Assembly (NCBI RefSeq): GCF_003185915.1
Contig: NZ_QHLZ01000003.1
Span: forward strand, 1-64,000
Direction: 5' to 3'
DNA: 64,000 nucleotides
From: Arthrobacter psychrochitiniphilus
GTDB lineage: Bacteria > Actinomycetota > Actinomycetes > Actinomycetales > Micrococcaceae
Part shown: positions 41,462 through 51,366 of the stretch, one piece after another
How positions within the stretch are numbered: the first letter of the stretch is position 1
How the letters are laid out: each line of letters starts with the position of its first letter
The notes under the pieces: model-generated
Database searches by the model: none
The model's input: the letters and a program-made list of their open reading frames with translations, nothing else
What the model was told of the DNA's origin: nothing
Made by a program: the position numbers and the translations under genes

Positions 41462-42258
41462 TGGAGCGCGCCGAGCACCACCTCCTGCCCAAAACTTTCG
41501 CCACGCTGCTGGTCACCGAGTCTGCGGACCGTGTTGCCGTCCGGCTGAACCGGCCGCAGGTGCGCAACGCGATTGATGCGGCCATGGTGGCGGAGCTGAA
41601 CACCGTCTGCGCGATGCTGGAAGCGGAACCCAAAGTGCTCATCCTCTCCGGCACCCCGGCGGATGAAGCCGCTGGCACGAAGGGCGTTTTTGCCTCCGGC
41701 GCGGACATTGCCGAGCTGAAGGAGCGGTGCCGGGAGGATGCCTTGGCCGGCATTAATTCCGGGCTGTTTGAGCGGATTGCCCGCCTGCCCCTGCCCGTCA
41801 TTGCGGCCCTAGATGGGTACGCATTGGGTGGCGGGGCCGAGCTGGCTTACGCGGCCGACTTCCGCATTGGCACCCGAGCCCTGCGCATGGGCCAACCGGA
41901 AGCAGGCCTGGGGATCATGGCCGCGGCCGGCGCTACGTGGCGGCTGAAGGAACTCGTGGGGGAGCCCGTCGCGAAGGAAATGCTGTTGGCCGGACGCATC
42001 CTCACTGGCGAGGGCTGTCTGCGTGCCGGACTCATCACCGAACTCGTGGAATCAGCCGGACTCATGGCTGCGGCCCACGCCCTCGCGGACCGGATCTGCG
42101 TTCAGGACCCGTTGGCGCTGCAGGCCACCAAACGCGTGTTCCACCTGCCCCGCGACGCGCACCCGGAGGCGGACAACAAGGAGCAGGCGGAGCTATTTGA
42201 GTCCCCGGCGAAGTTTGAGCGCATGCAGGCCTTCCTAGACCGAAGGAAAACGAAATGA
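41461..42258 (+). CDS. paaF: Enoyl-CoA hydratase (PaaF-type)
   Basis: A 265-residue crotonase-fold enzyme, likely the 2,3-dehydroadipyl-CoA hydratase of the pathway. RVAVRLNRPQVRNAIDAAM and GVFASGADIAEL form the first CoA-binding region; ALDGYALGGGAELAYAADFRIG holds the oxyanion-hole Gly pair; RMGQPEAGLGIMAAAGATWRL follows. Assignment to PaaF rather than PaaG rests on its place with paaJ and paaH; the second hydratase at 54101 would be PaaG. Its start overlaps the thiolase stop by one base. Confidence 0.75.
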   Translation: MERAEHHLLPKTFATLLVTESADRVAVRLNRPQVRNAIDAAMVAELNTVCAMLEAEPKVLILSGTPADEAAGTKGVFASGADIAELKERCREDALAGINSGLFERIARLPLPVIAALDGYALGGGAELAYAADFRIGTRALRMGQPEAGLGIMAAAGATWRLKELVGEPVAKEMLLAGRILTGEGCLRAGLITELVESAGLMAAAHALADRICVQDPLALQATKRVFHLPRDAHPEADNKEQAELFESPAKFERMQAFLDRRKTK

Positions 42259-43211
42259 CCCCGCCCCAATCAGACGCTATCCCACCTTTGGGGCCATTTT
42301 CGCCAACGCTATCGCACTCCCCAGTCCTTCCACAGCTTGTGGGGGTGCTCGGCGGTGGGCGCATGGGGGCAGGGATCGCACACGCGTTCCTCATGGCTGG
42401 CTGCGCTGTAGTTGTGGTGGAGCGCAACGCCGAGGCGGCAGCTGTGGCCCGCGCGAGGGTGGCGAAGTCGGTGGCTGGCTCGCTCGAACGGAACCCGGAA
42501 CCCACTGCTGAACGTGGCAGTGCTGACGAAATCCTCGCCCGTCTGACCGTCTCCACCAGTTCCACAGACTTTGCCCTCTGCGCCCTCGTGGTGGAGGCCG
42601 TGCCTGAGGAGCTGAACCCGAAAAACTCCGCCCTGCAAATGGTAGAAAAACAGCTGGCACCGCAGGCGTACCTGGCCTCCAATACCTCCTCCCTATCCAT
42701 CAACGTTCTCGCCGAGGGGCTGCAACGCCCCGAGAACTTCGTGGGTCTGCATTTCTTCAACCCGGTTCCTGCCTCGTCGCTGGTGGAGGTGGTGCTGGGC
42801 CAACAAACTGCACCCGCACTAGCGACCACGGCGAAAGGGTGGGTTGAGGCACTCGGCAAGACGGCCGTCGTCGTCCGTGATTCTCCTGGGTTCGCCTCCT
42901 CTCGGCTGGGGGTGGCGCTGGCCTTGGAGGCCATGCGCATGCTGGAGGAGGGCGTGGCCTCGGCGGAGGACATCGACGCGGCCATGGTGCTCGGATACCG
43001 GCACCAGACCGGGCCGCTGCGCACCACGGACATCGTGGGCCTGGATGTGCGATTGGAGATTGCCGAGTACTTGGCAGCGATGTTGGGGGAGAGATTCGCG
43101 CCACCGCAGATTTTGCGCGACAAGGTGGCCCGTGGCGAGTTGGGACGTAAAACTGGCAAGGGATTTTTCGACTGGACTGAGCCCGAAATCGAGCGAAGGA
43201 ATGCACCATGA
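42255..43211 (+). CDS. paaH: 3-Hydroxyacyl-CoA dehydrogenase
   Basis: A 318-residue two-domain NAD-dependent dehydrogenase that oxidises 3-hydroxyadipyl-CoA. The Rossmann motif GVLGGGRMGAGIAHAFLMAG is at residues 30-49, VVEAVPEEL and NTSSLSI follow, and FVGLHFFNPVP carries the catalytic His; the C-terminal domain ends DKVARGELGRKTGKGFF. It overlaps both neighbours by 4 bases. Confidence 0.9.
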   Translation: MTPPQSDAIPPLGPFSPTLSHSPVLPQLVGVLGGGRMGAGIAHAFLMAGCAVVVVERNAEAAAVARARVAKSVAGSLERNPEPTAERGSADEILARLTVSTSSTDFALCALVVEAVPEELNPKNSALQMVEKQLAPQAYLASNTSSLSINVLAEGLQRPENFVGLHFFNPVPASSLVEVVLGQQTAPALATTAKGWVEALGKTAVVVRDSPGFASSRLGVALALEAMRMLEEGVASAEDIDAAMVLGYRHQTGPLRTTDIVGLDVRLEIAEYLAAMLGERFAPPQILRDKVARGELGRKTGKGFFDWTEPEIERRNAP

Positions 43212-45307
43212 ACACCACAATTGAAATGATGCCCAGCTATGTCCAGGAAAAATGGTGGGTACCGGAAGGATCCGGCGGCACCGAGGCGTTGGACGCCAGT
43301 ACGGGGGAGGTGCTGGGACGGGTGTCAACCGAAGGCCTAGACCTGAGCGCTGCAGTACATTATGGGCGGACAACGGGGCAGGCTGAGCTCGGGAAGTTGA
43401 CCCTCCACCAGCGGGCCTTGAAGCTGCGCGAACTGGCCACATATCTCAACGGTCGGCGTGAGGAACTGTATGAGATCTCCGCCAGGACCGGCGCCACACG
43501 GGGTGATTCCATGGTGGATATTGACGGCGGCATTGGCGTGCTGTTCACGTATTCCTCCAAGGGCCGGCGTGAACTGCCCAACTCAAACGTCATTGTGGAC
43601 GGGCCTCTGGAGGTGCTCAGCAAGGACGGCTCGTTTGCCGGAGAGCACATTTACACACGCATCCCCGGCGTGGCTGTGCAGATCAACGCCTTCAATTTCC
43701 CCGTGTGGGGCATGCTGGAAAAGTTTGCACCGGCGTTCATTGCCGGCGTGCCCACCGTGGTGAAACCAGCCACCCCCAGCATGGAACTGGCCGTTGCTGG
43801 CGTGCGCATGATGGTGGAATCCGGGATACTGCCCCCGGGTTCGCTCCAACTGCTGTCCGGCCCGGCCCGCAGCATCCTGGACGCGCTGGACTACCGCGAC
43901 ATGGTCTCCTTTACCGGTTCCGCCAGTACCGCCAACTTGCTGCGCGCACACCCAAACGTGGCCGCCGGAGGGGTCCGCTTCAACGCCGAGACGGACTCGC
44001 TCAACGCAGCCATCCTTGGGCCCGACGCCGTGCCGGGGACCCCGGAATTTGATGCGTTCATCCGCTCTGTGGTCACGGAAATGACCGTCAAGGCCGGGCA
44101 AAAGTGTACGGCAGTGCGCCGTGCCATCGTCCCGGAGCAGTTGAAACCGGCAGTGATTGAGGCGATCGGTGCCCGGCTGGCCGGGCGCGTGGTGGTGGGG
44201 GACCCGCGCACCGAAGGCGTCACGATGGGCGCGCTCGCCTCCCTCGACCAGCTCTCCTCCGTTCGCGCCGCCGTCGACACCATGCTCCACTCCGGGGGCA
44301 CGCTCGCCTGGGGGACGCTCGATGCCCCTGACGTTGGTTCTGCCGGTGGGGGCGCGTTCATGTCCCCGGTCCTGCTGGACTGGGCCGACCCCGATTCCCC
44401 CGCCGTGCACACCCTGGAGGCATTCGGCCCGGTGTGCGGGGTGCTGGGTTTTTCCATGCACGACGGCGGCGCCTCCGAGGCGGTCCGGCTCGCGGCGCTG
44501 GGGGCCGGCTCCCTCGTGGCGACCGTCTGCACAAACGATCCCGACTTTGCCCGGTCCGTGGTGACGGGTATTGCCGGGCACCACGGCCGCGTGCTGATGC
44601 TTAACCGGGAGGATGCACGCAGCTCAACCGGGCATGGTTCACCGGTTCCGCACCTGGTGCACGGCGGGCCTGGTAGAGCTGGCGGCGGTGAGGAACTGGG
44701 CGGCATCCGTTCGGTCATGCACCACATGCAACGCACCGCCATCCAGGGTTCGCCGAACATGCTCACGGCCGTGACCGGGGTGTGGCACGCAGGCGCTGAT
44801 CGTGTTGTTGCTGGTGACCCCGAGTATGGCGGGATGGAAGGTGCTGTGCACCCGTTCCGGAAATCGCTCGCGGAGTTGCGGATCGGAGACGCATTCGCGT
44901 CGGGGCTGAGGCAGGTCACCTTGGCGGACATCACGGCATTTGCCCAGTCCACCGGCGACACGTTCTACGCCCACACGGACCCGGTTGCTGCGCAGAAGAA
45001 CCCGTTCTTCCCGGGCATCGTGGCACACGGCTATTTGTTGGTGTCTTGGGCTGCCGGGCTGTTTGTGGAGCCCGCGCCGGGGCCCGTCCTGGCTAACTAT
45101 GGTCTGGAGAACCTGCGCTTTTTGACACCGGTCGCGCCCGGGGACTCCATTCGGGTTACCCTCACGGCCAAGCAAATCAGTCCGCGCGTCACCGATGACT
45201 ACGGTGAGGTGTGTTGGGACACTGTGCTGCACAATCAAAACGGCGACATCGTGGCCAGCTACGATGTCCTGACCCTCGTGGAAAAGGAAAACACGCTCTA
45301 CCCCTGA
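43208..45307 (+). CDS. paaZ: Bifunctional oxepin-CoA hydrolase / semialdehyde dehydrogenase
   Basis: A 699-residue fusion. Residues 1-520 are an aldehyde dehydrogenase (INAFNFPVWGMLEKFAPAFI, FTGSAST, the catalytic Cys in KAGQKCTAVRRA), oxidising the semialdehyde after ring opening. Residues 550-690 are a MaoC-like hydratase (DITAFAQSTGDTFYAHTDP, then FFPGIVAHGYLLVSW) that opens oxepin-CoA. Both halves look intact, so no toxic aldehyde dead-end is expected. It is the last gene of the forward block and ends 10 bases from a convergent gene. Confidence 0.95.
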   Translation: MNTTIEMMPSYVQEKWWVPEGSGGTEALDASTGEVLGRVSTEGLDLSAAVHYGRTTGQAELGKLTLHQRALKLRELATYLNGRREELYEISARTGATRGDSMVDIDGGIGVLFTYSSKGRRELPNSNVIVDGPLEVLSKDGSFAGEHIYTRIPGVAVQINAFNFPVWGMLEKFAPAFIAGVPTVVKPATPSMELAVAGVRMMVESGILPPGSLQLLSGPARSILDALDYRDMVSFTGSASTANLLRAHPNVAAGGVRFNAETDSLNAAILGPDAVPGTPEFDAFIRSVVTEMTVKAGQKCTAVRRAIVPEQLKPAVIEAIGARLAGRVVVGDPRTEGVTMGALASLDQLSSVRAAVDTMLHSGGTLAWGTLDAPDVGSAGGGAFMSPVLLDWADPDSPAVHTLEAFGPVCGVLGFSMHDGGASEAVRLAALGAGSLVATVCTNDPDFARSVVTGIAGHHGRVLMLNREDARSSTGHGSPVPHLVHGGPGRAGGGEELGGIRSVMHHMQRTAIQGSPNMLTAVTGVWHAGADRVVAGDPEYGGMEGAVHPFRKSLAELRIGDAFASGLRQVTLADITAFAQSTGDTFYAHTDPVAAQKNPFFPGIVAHGYLLVSWAAGLFVEPAPGPVLANYGLENLRFLTPVAPGDSIRVTLTAKQISPRVTDDYGEVCWDTVLHNQNGDIVASYDVLTLVEKENTLYP

Positions 45308-45316
45308 TGCGGGCGG

Positions 45317-47344
45317 TTAGTGACGGCCACGGTCGTGGTGGTAGGTGTTGCGGCGTTCCCTGCGGGTCATGTCTTCGGACCAAGGAGGCGTGAACCATGC
45401 GGTGCCGCCGTCGAGCCTGACCGTCCATCCCCTGTCGTGCAGGTAATGATGATGCAGGCTGCAGCACAGCACTCCGTTATCGATGCTGGTGGGCCCACCG
45501 TCCTGCCAAGGGATGATGTGGTGGGCCTGGGTCCATTGCGGCGGTGCCATGCAGTCGGGGAACACGCAGCCCATGTCCCTGGCCACGAGAATTTTCCGTT
45601 GTGCGAAGGTGAAAAGCCGTTGCGTACGGCCGACATCCAGGATTGCTCCGTTGCTATCATGCAATACTTCCGTGACTTCAGCGCCGCACACTTACTCGTT
45701 GAACAGGGCCAGGGGTACTTGTCCGCTGTAGGGGGAATCGATACTCCCCGCTCCCTTGCGGCAGTCCAAATCATCTTGTGTCAGTGACAGGTACAGCTGG
45801 GTCTTCAACCCGCCATTCAGGGGCAATTTGCCCGTACCTGCGGCCATAGCGAGGCAATGGAGCATGCCGTCCAACAACATTTGTGCCCGAGTGCGCCGGT
45901 CCTTGACTGCAGGATCAGTGCTATCAGGATCGATGGGGCTCAACCCGGGTAGGGCATCTTCAGATCCTGGTGCAGGAACCGAGACGCCATTGATCAGATG
46001 TGGCCACGGTTCCGTACTTTCCGCGGAACTTCCGTCGGCGGAGCCACCCTCTTCCAGATAATCCGTGTCATCGAGATCCGGTCCCGACCAACCGGAATTT
46101 TCTGCGGTTTCCTGCGCTGCGTGGCTTGCTGGTGGGGGCCATTGCTTGGGCGAAGGTTGGGGGCCAGGATCCGGGATACCTGGAATCCAGAACCATGAAT
46201 CGCCTTCGTGAACCGGAGGTGACGCATGGGGAGGTGCATCCGGCGGTCGCGGCGGGATTTCGTCCGGATTTAAGCGCCTGCGCCATCCTGGCCCTGTTGT
46301 GGGCGCAGATGGGCCCGTACCGGTGTCACCGAGAAGAGTCCGCAACAGAGTTTCCTGAGGAGGCTGCGCCCCGGTGCCCTTCGCCCTGCTGTCGTCTGCC
46401 CTGCTGCCAGGCGCCCCGCTGCCAGGCGCCCCGCTGCCGCCCGGAGTCGCCTCGTTCTCGGTGGGGGATTGGGAAGATTCCTCGCTCTGGTTGTCCGCCC
46501 GCTTGGGGTTCGTTGCCCAGTCGATGCATGCCATTGTTTGTTCATATTGGTTGATGGTCAGGTAGCCGTCCATCCTGACCCACCCCTTATACGGGCGGTG
46601 GAAGGAAAGTCCTTGTTTTGCCAACCGTTGCGACTCGGATGGCTTTTCCCCGTCTGGGTCAAGCAGCGCTAGCGCTCTGATGCCCAGGTGCCGTAGGAAA
46701 TACGGCGGCTCCACTTCGGCGTGTTCGCTGAGCGTGCTCTCAAGTGAAGACACATCTTGGGCATCAACAACTCCCGATTTGGCTAGATGGCTGGCTTTGT
46801 CGACGAAACCGGACACCACCAGCGCCTGCTCTATGGATACTTTGCCGGAGAAGAGGGCCGATCCGAGAGTTTGCTGGCTGGGCTCGGTCTCCACGTGGGT
46901 CAGTGGGTCGGTGGACGGCAGGAACCTTTGCGCCAGCCGCAGCCGGTTGTTGGCTTCTGCGCGGCTCAGCTTCAAGGATGAACTCAGGAAGTCTACGGGT
47001 GTCCGTGCCCCGACTTCCTGATACCGTCCGGCTGAAATGCGTTCGGCCAGTTCGCCGGAGGTGTGTACGATCAGCCCCTGCAGGAAGCGGTTCAAGTGCT
47101 CAAGGGTTTGCGACCACGCCGCGACATCGTTGTCCGTAAGAGAAGCAAGCTCAACGCCCAAGGGTGCGGCAACGAAGGCCTTGGGCTCCGTGCGTGCAGC
47201 GGCAGATGTGGCGAGCGCTTCGGCAAGTGCCAGCAGATGGTGGACATGTCCATCAACTGCCCTGCCGTCCTGCGGGGATCCGGTGTAACCGGGCTCCTTT
47301 GCCGTCGTCTCCATAGGGCAAACATTACGCGTAGGCACTGACAT
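45317..47344 (-). pseudogene. DUF222/HNH endonuclease (13E12-type), split by an in-frame stop
   Basis: The family joins an N-terminal DUF222 domain to a C-terminal HNH nuclease. DUF222 is visible early (WSQTLEHLNRFLQGLIVHTS, SLKLSRAEANNRLRLAQRFL). The middle is Ser/Pro/Gly-rich low complexity. The normal continuation from VPLALFNE into VCGAEVTEVLHD is interrupted by TAA at 45692-45694 in the same frame. The HNH part (CVFPDCMAPPQWTQAHHIIPW, then LCCSLHHHYLHDRGW) is complete beyond it, up to 45317. A single base change (for example TCA to TAA) suffices. Such genes occur in many copies in actinobacteria and move by unknown means; this one lies between two paa blocks. Confidence 0.85.
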
Positions 47345-47471
47345 TGTTCGGTGAAATATATGAAATGTGGAAAACTCTAGAAACTATTCGAACTGTGGAG
47401 GAATCGTTCGGGAAAATTACCTCTCATCAGCTATTTCGAACAGGAAGCGGCTGTGCCGGCAGCTGGCCGAA

Positions 47472-48089
47472 TTAGCGGCGCAGGCCCTGAAAGGACATGG
47501 CTAGCACGTCGTCGGCTAGCTGTTCGGCAGTGAGTTTCCCGCCTGGCCGGTACCATTCAACGATTGAATTTATGGTTCCGGAAAGCAGTCTGCTGATGGA
47601 GGCGGCTTCGATGTCATCCCGAAGTGTTCCGGAGTTCTGGGCGTCTGCAACAAGTGCGGTCATGGCGCGGTCGAAGGTGCGCCGGCGGGCCATCGCATCC
47701 CGTTCCATCTCCGTGTTTCCGCGCAGCCGCAACAACAAGGTGACAAAGGGGAGTCGGTCCGCGAGCACCGCGATCATCCCCCGCAGCACAAACTCGAGGC
47801 GGGCTTCGGGCGCTCCGGACGTGGCGCCGTCGAGCATCAACATAGCTTCGAGGCCACCCAGCGCCTCCTCCAAAGCCTGGCGCAACAGTTCTTCCTTGGA
47901 TGGGAAGTGGTGGTAGATCGCGGATTTGGAGATGCCAAGTTGCTCGGCGAGGATCCCCATGGAGGTGGCCTCGTAGCCGTGCTTGTTGAAAACGTCCACG
48001 GCAATTCGCAGCACTGACTGCTGGTCATACCCTGGCCTGCCGCGTTTGACGGGAGGTGCGGGTGTACCGGTGGGGGCGGAGTTGGGCAT
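47472..48089 (-). CDS. paaR: TetR-family regulator, probable PaaR
   Basis: A 205-residue TetR protein. The helix-turn-helix is in residues 15-60 (DVFNKHGYEATSMGILAEQL, then GISKSAIYHHFPSKEEL), and the C-terminal helical domain ends with a TetR_C_33-like block. It follows paaK by 38 bases on the same strand, so it is made with paaI and paaK and would repress them. Actinobacterial PaaR binds phenylacetyl-CoA and releases CGGTCGGT-type operators, which precede all paa units here. Identification rests on context and operators. Confidence 0.8.
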   Translation of the reverse strand: MPNSAPTGTPAPPVKRGRPGYDQQSVLRIAVDVFNKHGYEATSMGILAEQLGISKSAIYHHFPSKEELLRQALEEALGGLEAMLMLDGATSGAPEARLEFVLRGMIAVLADRLPFVTLLLRLRGNTEMERDAMARRRTFDRAMTALVADAQNSGTLRDDIEAASISRLLSGTINSIVEWYRPGGKLTAEQLADDVLAMSFQGLRR

Positions 48090-48127
48090 GTTTCCTAGTT
48101 TCTCACGGGGGTCGGTAGGTCAGCGGG

Positions 48128-49453
48128 TCAGGGCTTGGGGCGGTTGTCGTAGATGCGGCGCAGCTTGCCGTTGGAGCGTGCCAGGGAGCCAGGTTCCACC
48201 ACGTCCACGGTGCAGGAGGAGCCGATGGTGGCCTTGATGTGATGTTGCAACGTGGCAGCGGCACCAGTGCGCTCCTCCGCGCTGGTGTTCTCCCTCGGTT
48301 CAATGTGGATGGTCAGCTGGTCGAGGCGCCCGGTGCGGGTCAGTTCCAGCTGGAAGTGCGGGCTCAGCGCCGGGATGCGCAGCGCAATTTCCTCAATTTG
48401 TGACGGGAACATGTTCACCCCGCGCAGGATGATCATGTCGTCGCTGCGTCCGGAGATGCGCTCCATCCTGCGCATGGCCGGCCGGGCTGTGCCCGGCATG
48501 AGACAGGAGAGGTCCCCGGTGCGGTACCGGATGACGGGCATTGCTTCCTTGGTCAGCGAGGTAAACACCAGCTCACCCTTTTCGCCGTCCGGCAGTGCCG
48601 TGGCGTGGTCAAAGGCGTCCACGATCTCCGGGATGAAGTGGTCCTCCCACACGTGGTTGCCGTCCTTCGTCTCCACACATTCACCGGCCACCCCCGGCCC
48701 CATGACCTCGGACAGCCCATAAATATCGCACGCGTCCAAGCCCATGCCCGTCTCCAATTCCGTCCGCATCTCTTCCGTCCATGGTTCGGCGCCGCACACG
48801 GCAAACTTCAGCGAGGTGGTCCGCGGGTCGATCCCGCCGTGCGCCATGGCATCCATGATGGTCAATAAGTAGGTGGGCGTGCACATGATGGCGTCGGGAT
48901 CGAAGTCCAGAATCAGTTGCACCTGCTTCTCAGTCTGCCCGCCGGACATGGGAATCACTGTGGTGCCCAGCGCCTCGGCACCGTAGTGCGCGCCTAGGCC
49001 TCCCGTAAACAATCCATAGCCGTAGGCGTTGTGGACCTTCATGCCAGGACGGACCCCCGAGGCGCGCATGGACCGGGCCACGAGCGAGGCCCACATGCTG
49101 ATGTCGTTCTTGGTGTACCCCACCACCGTGGGCCGGCCGGTGGTGCCGGAACTGGCATGAATGCGCACCACCTGGCTTTGCGGCACGGCAAACATGCCAA
49201 AGGGATATTCCTGCCGCAGGTCCTCCTTGGTGGTGTACGGAAATTTCGCCAGGTCCGCCAGTTCCTTCACGTCGGAGGGGTGGACGCCGGCGTCGTCGAA
49301 CTTGCGCTTGTAGAGGGGCACTCGGTCATAGGCCCATGCCACGCTCTGTTGGAGTCGGGTGAGCTGCAACGCCGCTAACTCGTCGCGGCTCATGAGCTCG
49401 GCGGGGTCCAGCTGGGCAGGATCGGCCCCTTGTTCATTGCTTGTGCTGGTCAT
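48128..49453 (-). CDS. paaK: Phenylacetate-CoA ligase
   Basis: A 441-residue adenylate-forming ligase that activates phenylacetate with ATP and CoA, the first step of the pathway. Signatures: RIHASSGTTGRPTVVGYTKND near residue 95, YGYGLFTGGLGAHYGAE, YGLSEVMGPGV, and the C-terminal AMP-binding_C_2 domain (ILRGVNMFPSQIEE). AAAGG lies 8 bases before the ATG. It starts 12 bases after the paaI stop. Confidence 0.94.
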   Translation of the reverse strand: MTSTSNEQGADPAQLDPAELMSRDELAALQLTRLQQSVAWAYDRVPLYKRKFDDAGVHPSDVKELADLAKFPYTTKEDLRQEYPFGMFAVPQSQVVRIHASSGTTGRPTVVGYTKNDISMWASLVARSMRASGVRPGMKVHNAYGYGLFTGGLGAHYGAEALGTTVIPMSGGQTEKQVQLILDFDPDAIMCTPTYLLTIMDAMAHGGIDPRTTSLKFAVCGAEPWTEEMRTELETGMGLDACDIYGLSEVMGPGVAGECVETKDGNHVWEDHFIPEIVDAFDHATALPDGEKGELVFTSLTKEAMPVIRYRTGDLSCLMPGTARPAMRRMERISGRSDDMIILRGVNMFPSQIEEIALRIPALSPHFQLELTRTGRLDQLTIHIEPRENTSAEERTGAAATLQHHIKATIGSSCTVDVVEPGSLARSNGKLRRIYDNRPKP

Positions 49454-49465
49454 GGGATGGGCCTT

Positions 49466-49921
49466 TCAGTGCGGGTGTTTCTTGGGGATGGTACGGCTGC
49501 GGCCACGGAATTCCGCAACCACGGTGGGGGAATCGGCATCACCGGTGAAGACCTGCACGTCGTACAGCCCACTGCGCCCCTGTTGCTGGCGCAGCGTCGC
49601 GACGGCTGTGATGCGCTGGCCCGTGTGTGTTGGTGTCAGGAAATTAATGTCGACGCCGGAGGCAACAGTGACGCTGTCCCCGTCCCCGCCGGGAGGGTTG
49701 CAGGCCATGGCAAACGCGGAATCGGCGAAGGCGAAGATCATCCCGCCGTGAGTGGAACCAAAACCGTTCATCATTTCTTCGCGCAGCGTCATGGCGATGA
49801 CCACATGCCCATCTGCCACCTCGAGCACCTCGATCCCGAGCCACTTGGACGCGCGGTCATTGAGCAGGATCGCATGGGCGGGCCCCGCTTCGGACCCCAC
49901 GCCTGAATCAACCGCAGTCAT
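49466..49921 (-). CDS. paaI: Hydroxyphenylacetyl-CoA thioesterase
   Basis: A 151-residue hot-dog thioesterase that frees CoA from dead-end phenylacetyl-CoA derivatives. NGFGSTHGGMIFAFADSAFAMACN is the PaaI signature with the catalytic Asn-Gly and Asp region, and GVDINFLTPTHTGQRITA follows. ATG 49921 is chosen because GGGAG lies 5 bases upstream. It heads the backward paaI-paaK-paaR unit, divergent from paaA. Confidence 0.9.
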   Translation of the reverse strand: MTAVDSGVGSEAGPAHAILLNDRASKWLGIEVLEVADGHVVIAMTLREEMMNGFGSTHGGMIFAFADSAFAMACNPPGGDGDSVTVASGVDINFLTPTHTGQRITAVATLRQQQGRSGLYDVQVFTGDADSPTVVAEFRGRSRTIPKKHPH

Positions 49922-49938
49922 GTGTGCTCCCAAAGTTT

Positions 49939-49958
49939 CCTACCGAATGTTCATTAGG
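49939..49958. promoter_or_regulatory. PaaR-type operator before paaI
   Basis: TACC-G-AATG-TT-CATT-A-GGTA is a near-perfect 20-base palindrome. Its left 16 bases agree at 12 positions with the complement of the operators at 40147 and 50064 (TACCGACCGTTCGTTC). It lies 18 bases before the paaI start. Confidence 0.6.
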
Positions 49959-50063
49959 TAATACCCTTGTGCGCGGCCTGTCAATGGAATCACTCCGCGA
50001 CCTTGGAATGCCCTGCAAAGGCTGCGTAGATTCATTGACTGCCCATGCACTCCACTATATCCT

Positions 50064-50081
50064 GAACGAACGGTCGGTAAT
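50064..50081. promoter_or_regulatory. PaaR-type operator before paaA
   Basis: GAACGAACGGTCGGTAAT, identical over 18 bases to the site before paaJ at 40147. It ends 29 bases before the paaA start, a position that would block the promoter. Confidence 0.75.
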
Positions 50082-50110
50082 TATAAATGGCCGCCCTGAA
50101 TGGAGAGACC

Positions 50111-51073
50111 ATGGCAGAGAATCAGCCCGTCGATGACGCCGGGCAAGCCAACTTTGATGCAGTCATCGCCAAGGATTCACGGATTGAGCCGAAGGACTGG
50201 ATGCCCGCCGACTACCGCCATGCGCTGGTGCGGCAAATGTCCCAGCACGCGCATTCGGAGATCATTGGCATGCAGCCGGAGGCCAACTGGATCACGCGTG
50301 CCCCCAGCCTGAAGCGCAAGGCCATCCTCATGGCGAAGGTGCAGGACGAGGCCGGGCACGGGCTGTACCTGTACTCCGCCACGGAAACCCTGGGCACCAC
50401 CCGGGATGAGATGACGGAGGCTCTCCTGGCCGGCAAGGCCCGGTACTCCTCCATTTTCAACTACCCCACAGTCAGCTGGGCGGACATGGGCGCCATCGGC
50501 TGGATGGTGGATGGTGCCGCCATCACGAACCAGGTGCCGTTGTGCCGGGCGTCGTACGGCCCGTATGCCCGGGCCATGGTGCGTATTTGCAAGGAGGAAT
50601 CCTTCCACCAGCGCCAGGGTTTCGAGATCCTGCTGGAGCTTTCCCACGGCACACCCGGGCAGAAGGCCATGGCGCAGGATGCCGTGAACCGCTGGTACGC
50701 GCCGTCGCTGATGATGTTCGGCCCGCCGGACGCCGATTCGCCCAATACCAGCAAATCCATGGCCTGGAACATCAAGAGATTTGGCAATGACGAGCTCCGT
50801 TCCCGCTTTGTGGGCATGCTCGCCGAGCAGGTCAAGGTCCTGGAGCTCGAGCTGCCGGACCCTGACATCCGCTTCAACGAGGACACCAAGTCCTGGGACT
50901 ACGGCCCGCTCGATTGGGCAGAGTTCAAAGAGGTCCTGGCCGGCCGTGGCCCCTGCAATGCCCAGCGTATGGAACGCCGCCGTGCCGCGCACGACGACGG
51001 AGCCTGGGTTCGTGAGGCAGCCGCCGCTTACGCTGCCAAACAGTCCGCTTCGAATGACAGGGAGGCCGCGTAG
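50111..51073 (+). CDS. paaA: Phenylacetyl-CoA epoxidase catalytic subunit
   Basis: A 320-residue diiron monooxygenase subunit that epoxidises the ring of phenylacetyl-CoA. The ferritin-like helices carry the ligands: [34 protein letters not shown] with the Glu-x-x-His pair, and [15 protein letters not shown] with the second E-x-x-H. ATG 50111 follows GGAGAG. It is the first of paaABCDE and is preceded by the operator at 50064. Confidence 0.96.
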   Translation: MAENQPVDDAGQANFDAVIAKDSRIEPKDWMPADYRHALVRQMSQHAHSEIIGMQPEANWITRAPSLKRKAILMAKVQDEAGHGLYLYSATETLGTTRDEMTEALLAGKARYSSIFNYPTVSWADMGAIGWMVDGAAITNQVPLCRASYGPYARAMVRICKEESFHQRQGFEILLELSHGTPGQKAMAQDAVNRWYAPSLMMFGPPDADSPNTSKSMAWNIKRFGNDELRSRFVGMLAEQVKVLELELPDPDIRFNEDTKSWDYGPLDWAEFKEVLAGRGPCNAQRMERRRAAHDDGAWVREAAAAYAAKQSASNDREAA

Positions 51074-51075
51074 CC

Positions 51076-51366
51076 ATGGGCACTGGAGAAGTATGGCCCC
51101 TGTGGGAGGTCTTTGTCCGGTCGAACCGTGGACTGAGCCATGTCCACGCCGGTTCGTTGCACGCCCCCGATTCCGCCATGGCGCTGCGTAATGCCCGCGA
51201 CCTCTATACCCGGCGCAATGAAGGCGTGTCCATCTGGGTGGTCCCCTCCGACGCCATCGCAGCCTCCGACCCCGATTCAAAGGGCTCATTCTTCGAATCG
51301 CCGCAAGGCAAGGACTACCGTCACGCCACCTACTACGTGAAGAGTGAAGGGGTGAAACACCTATGA
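51076..51366 (+). CDS. paaB: Phenylacetyl-CoA epoxidase subunit PaaB
   Basis: A 96-residue subunit of the epoxidase complex, thought to bridge PaaAC dimers. WPLWEVFVRSNRGLSHVHAG and LHAPDSAMALRNARDLYTRR are the family signature, with GVSIWVVPSDAIAASD following. It lies 2 bases after paaA and overlaps paaC by 4. Confidence 0.96.
   Translation: MGTGEVWPLWEVFVRSNRGLSHVHAGSLHAPDSAMALRNARDLYTRRNEGVSIWVVPSDAIAASDPDSKGSFFESPQGKDYRHATYYVKSEGVKHL

Noticed and set aside
39219..41481. Two frames of about 400 codons on the minus strand
   Set aside because: They are antisense to the lipid kinase and thiolase genes and resemble no protein family.
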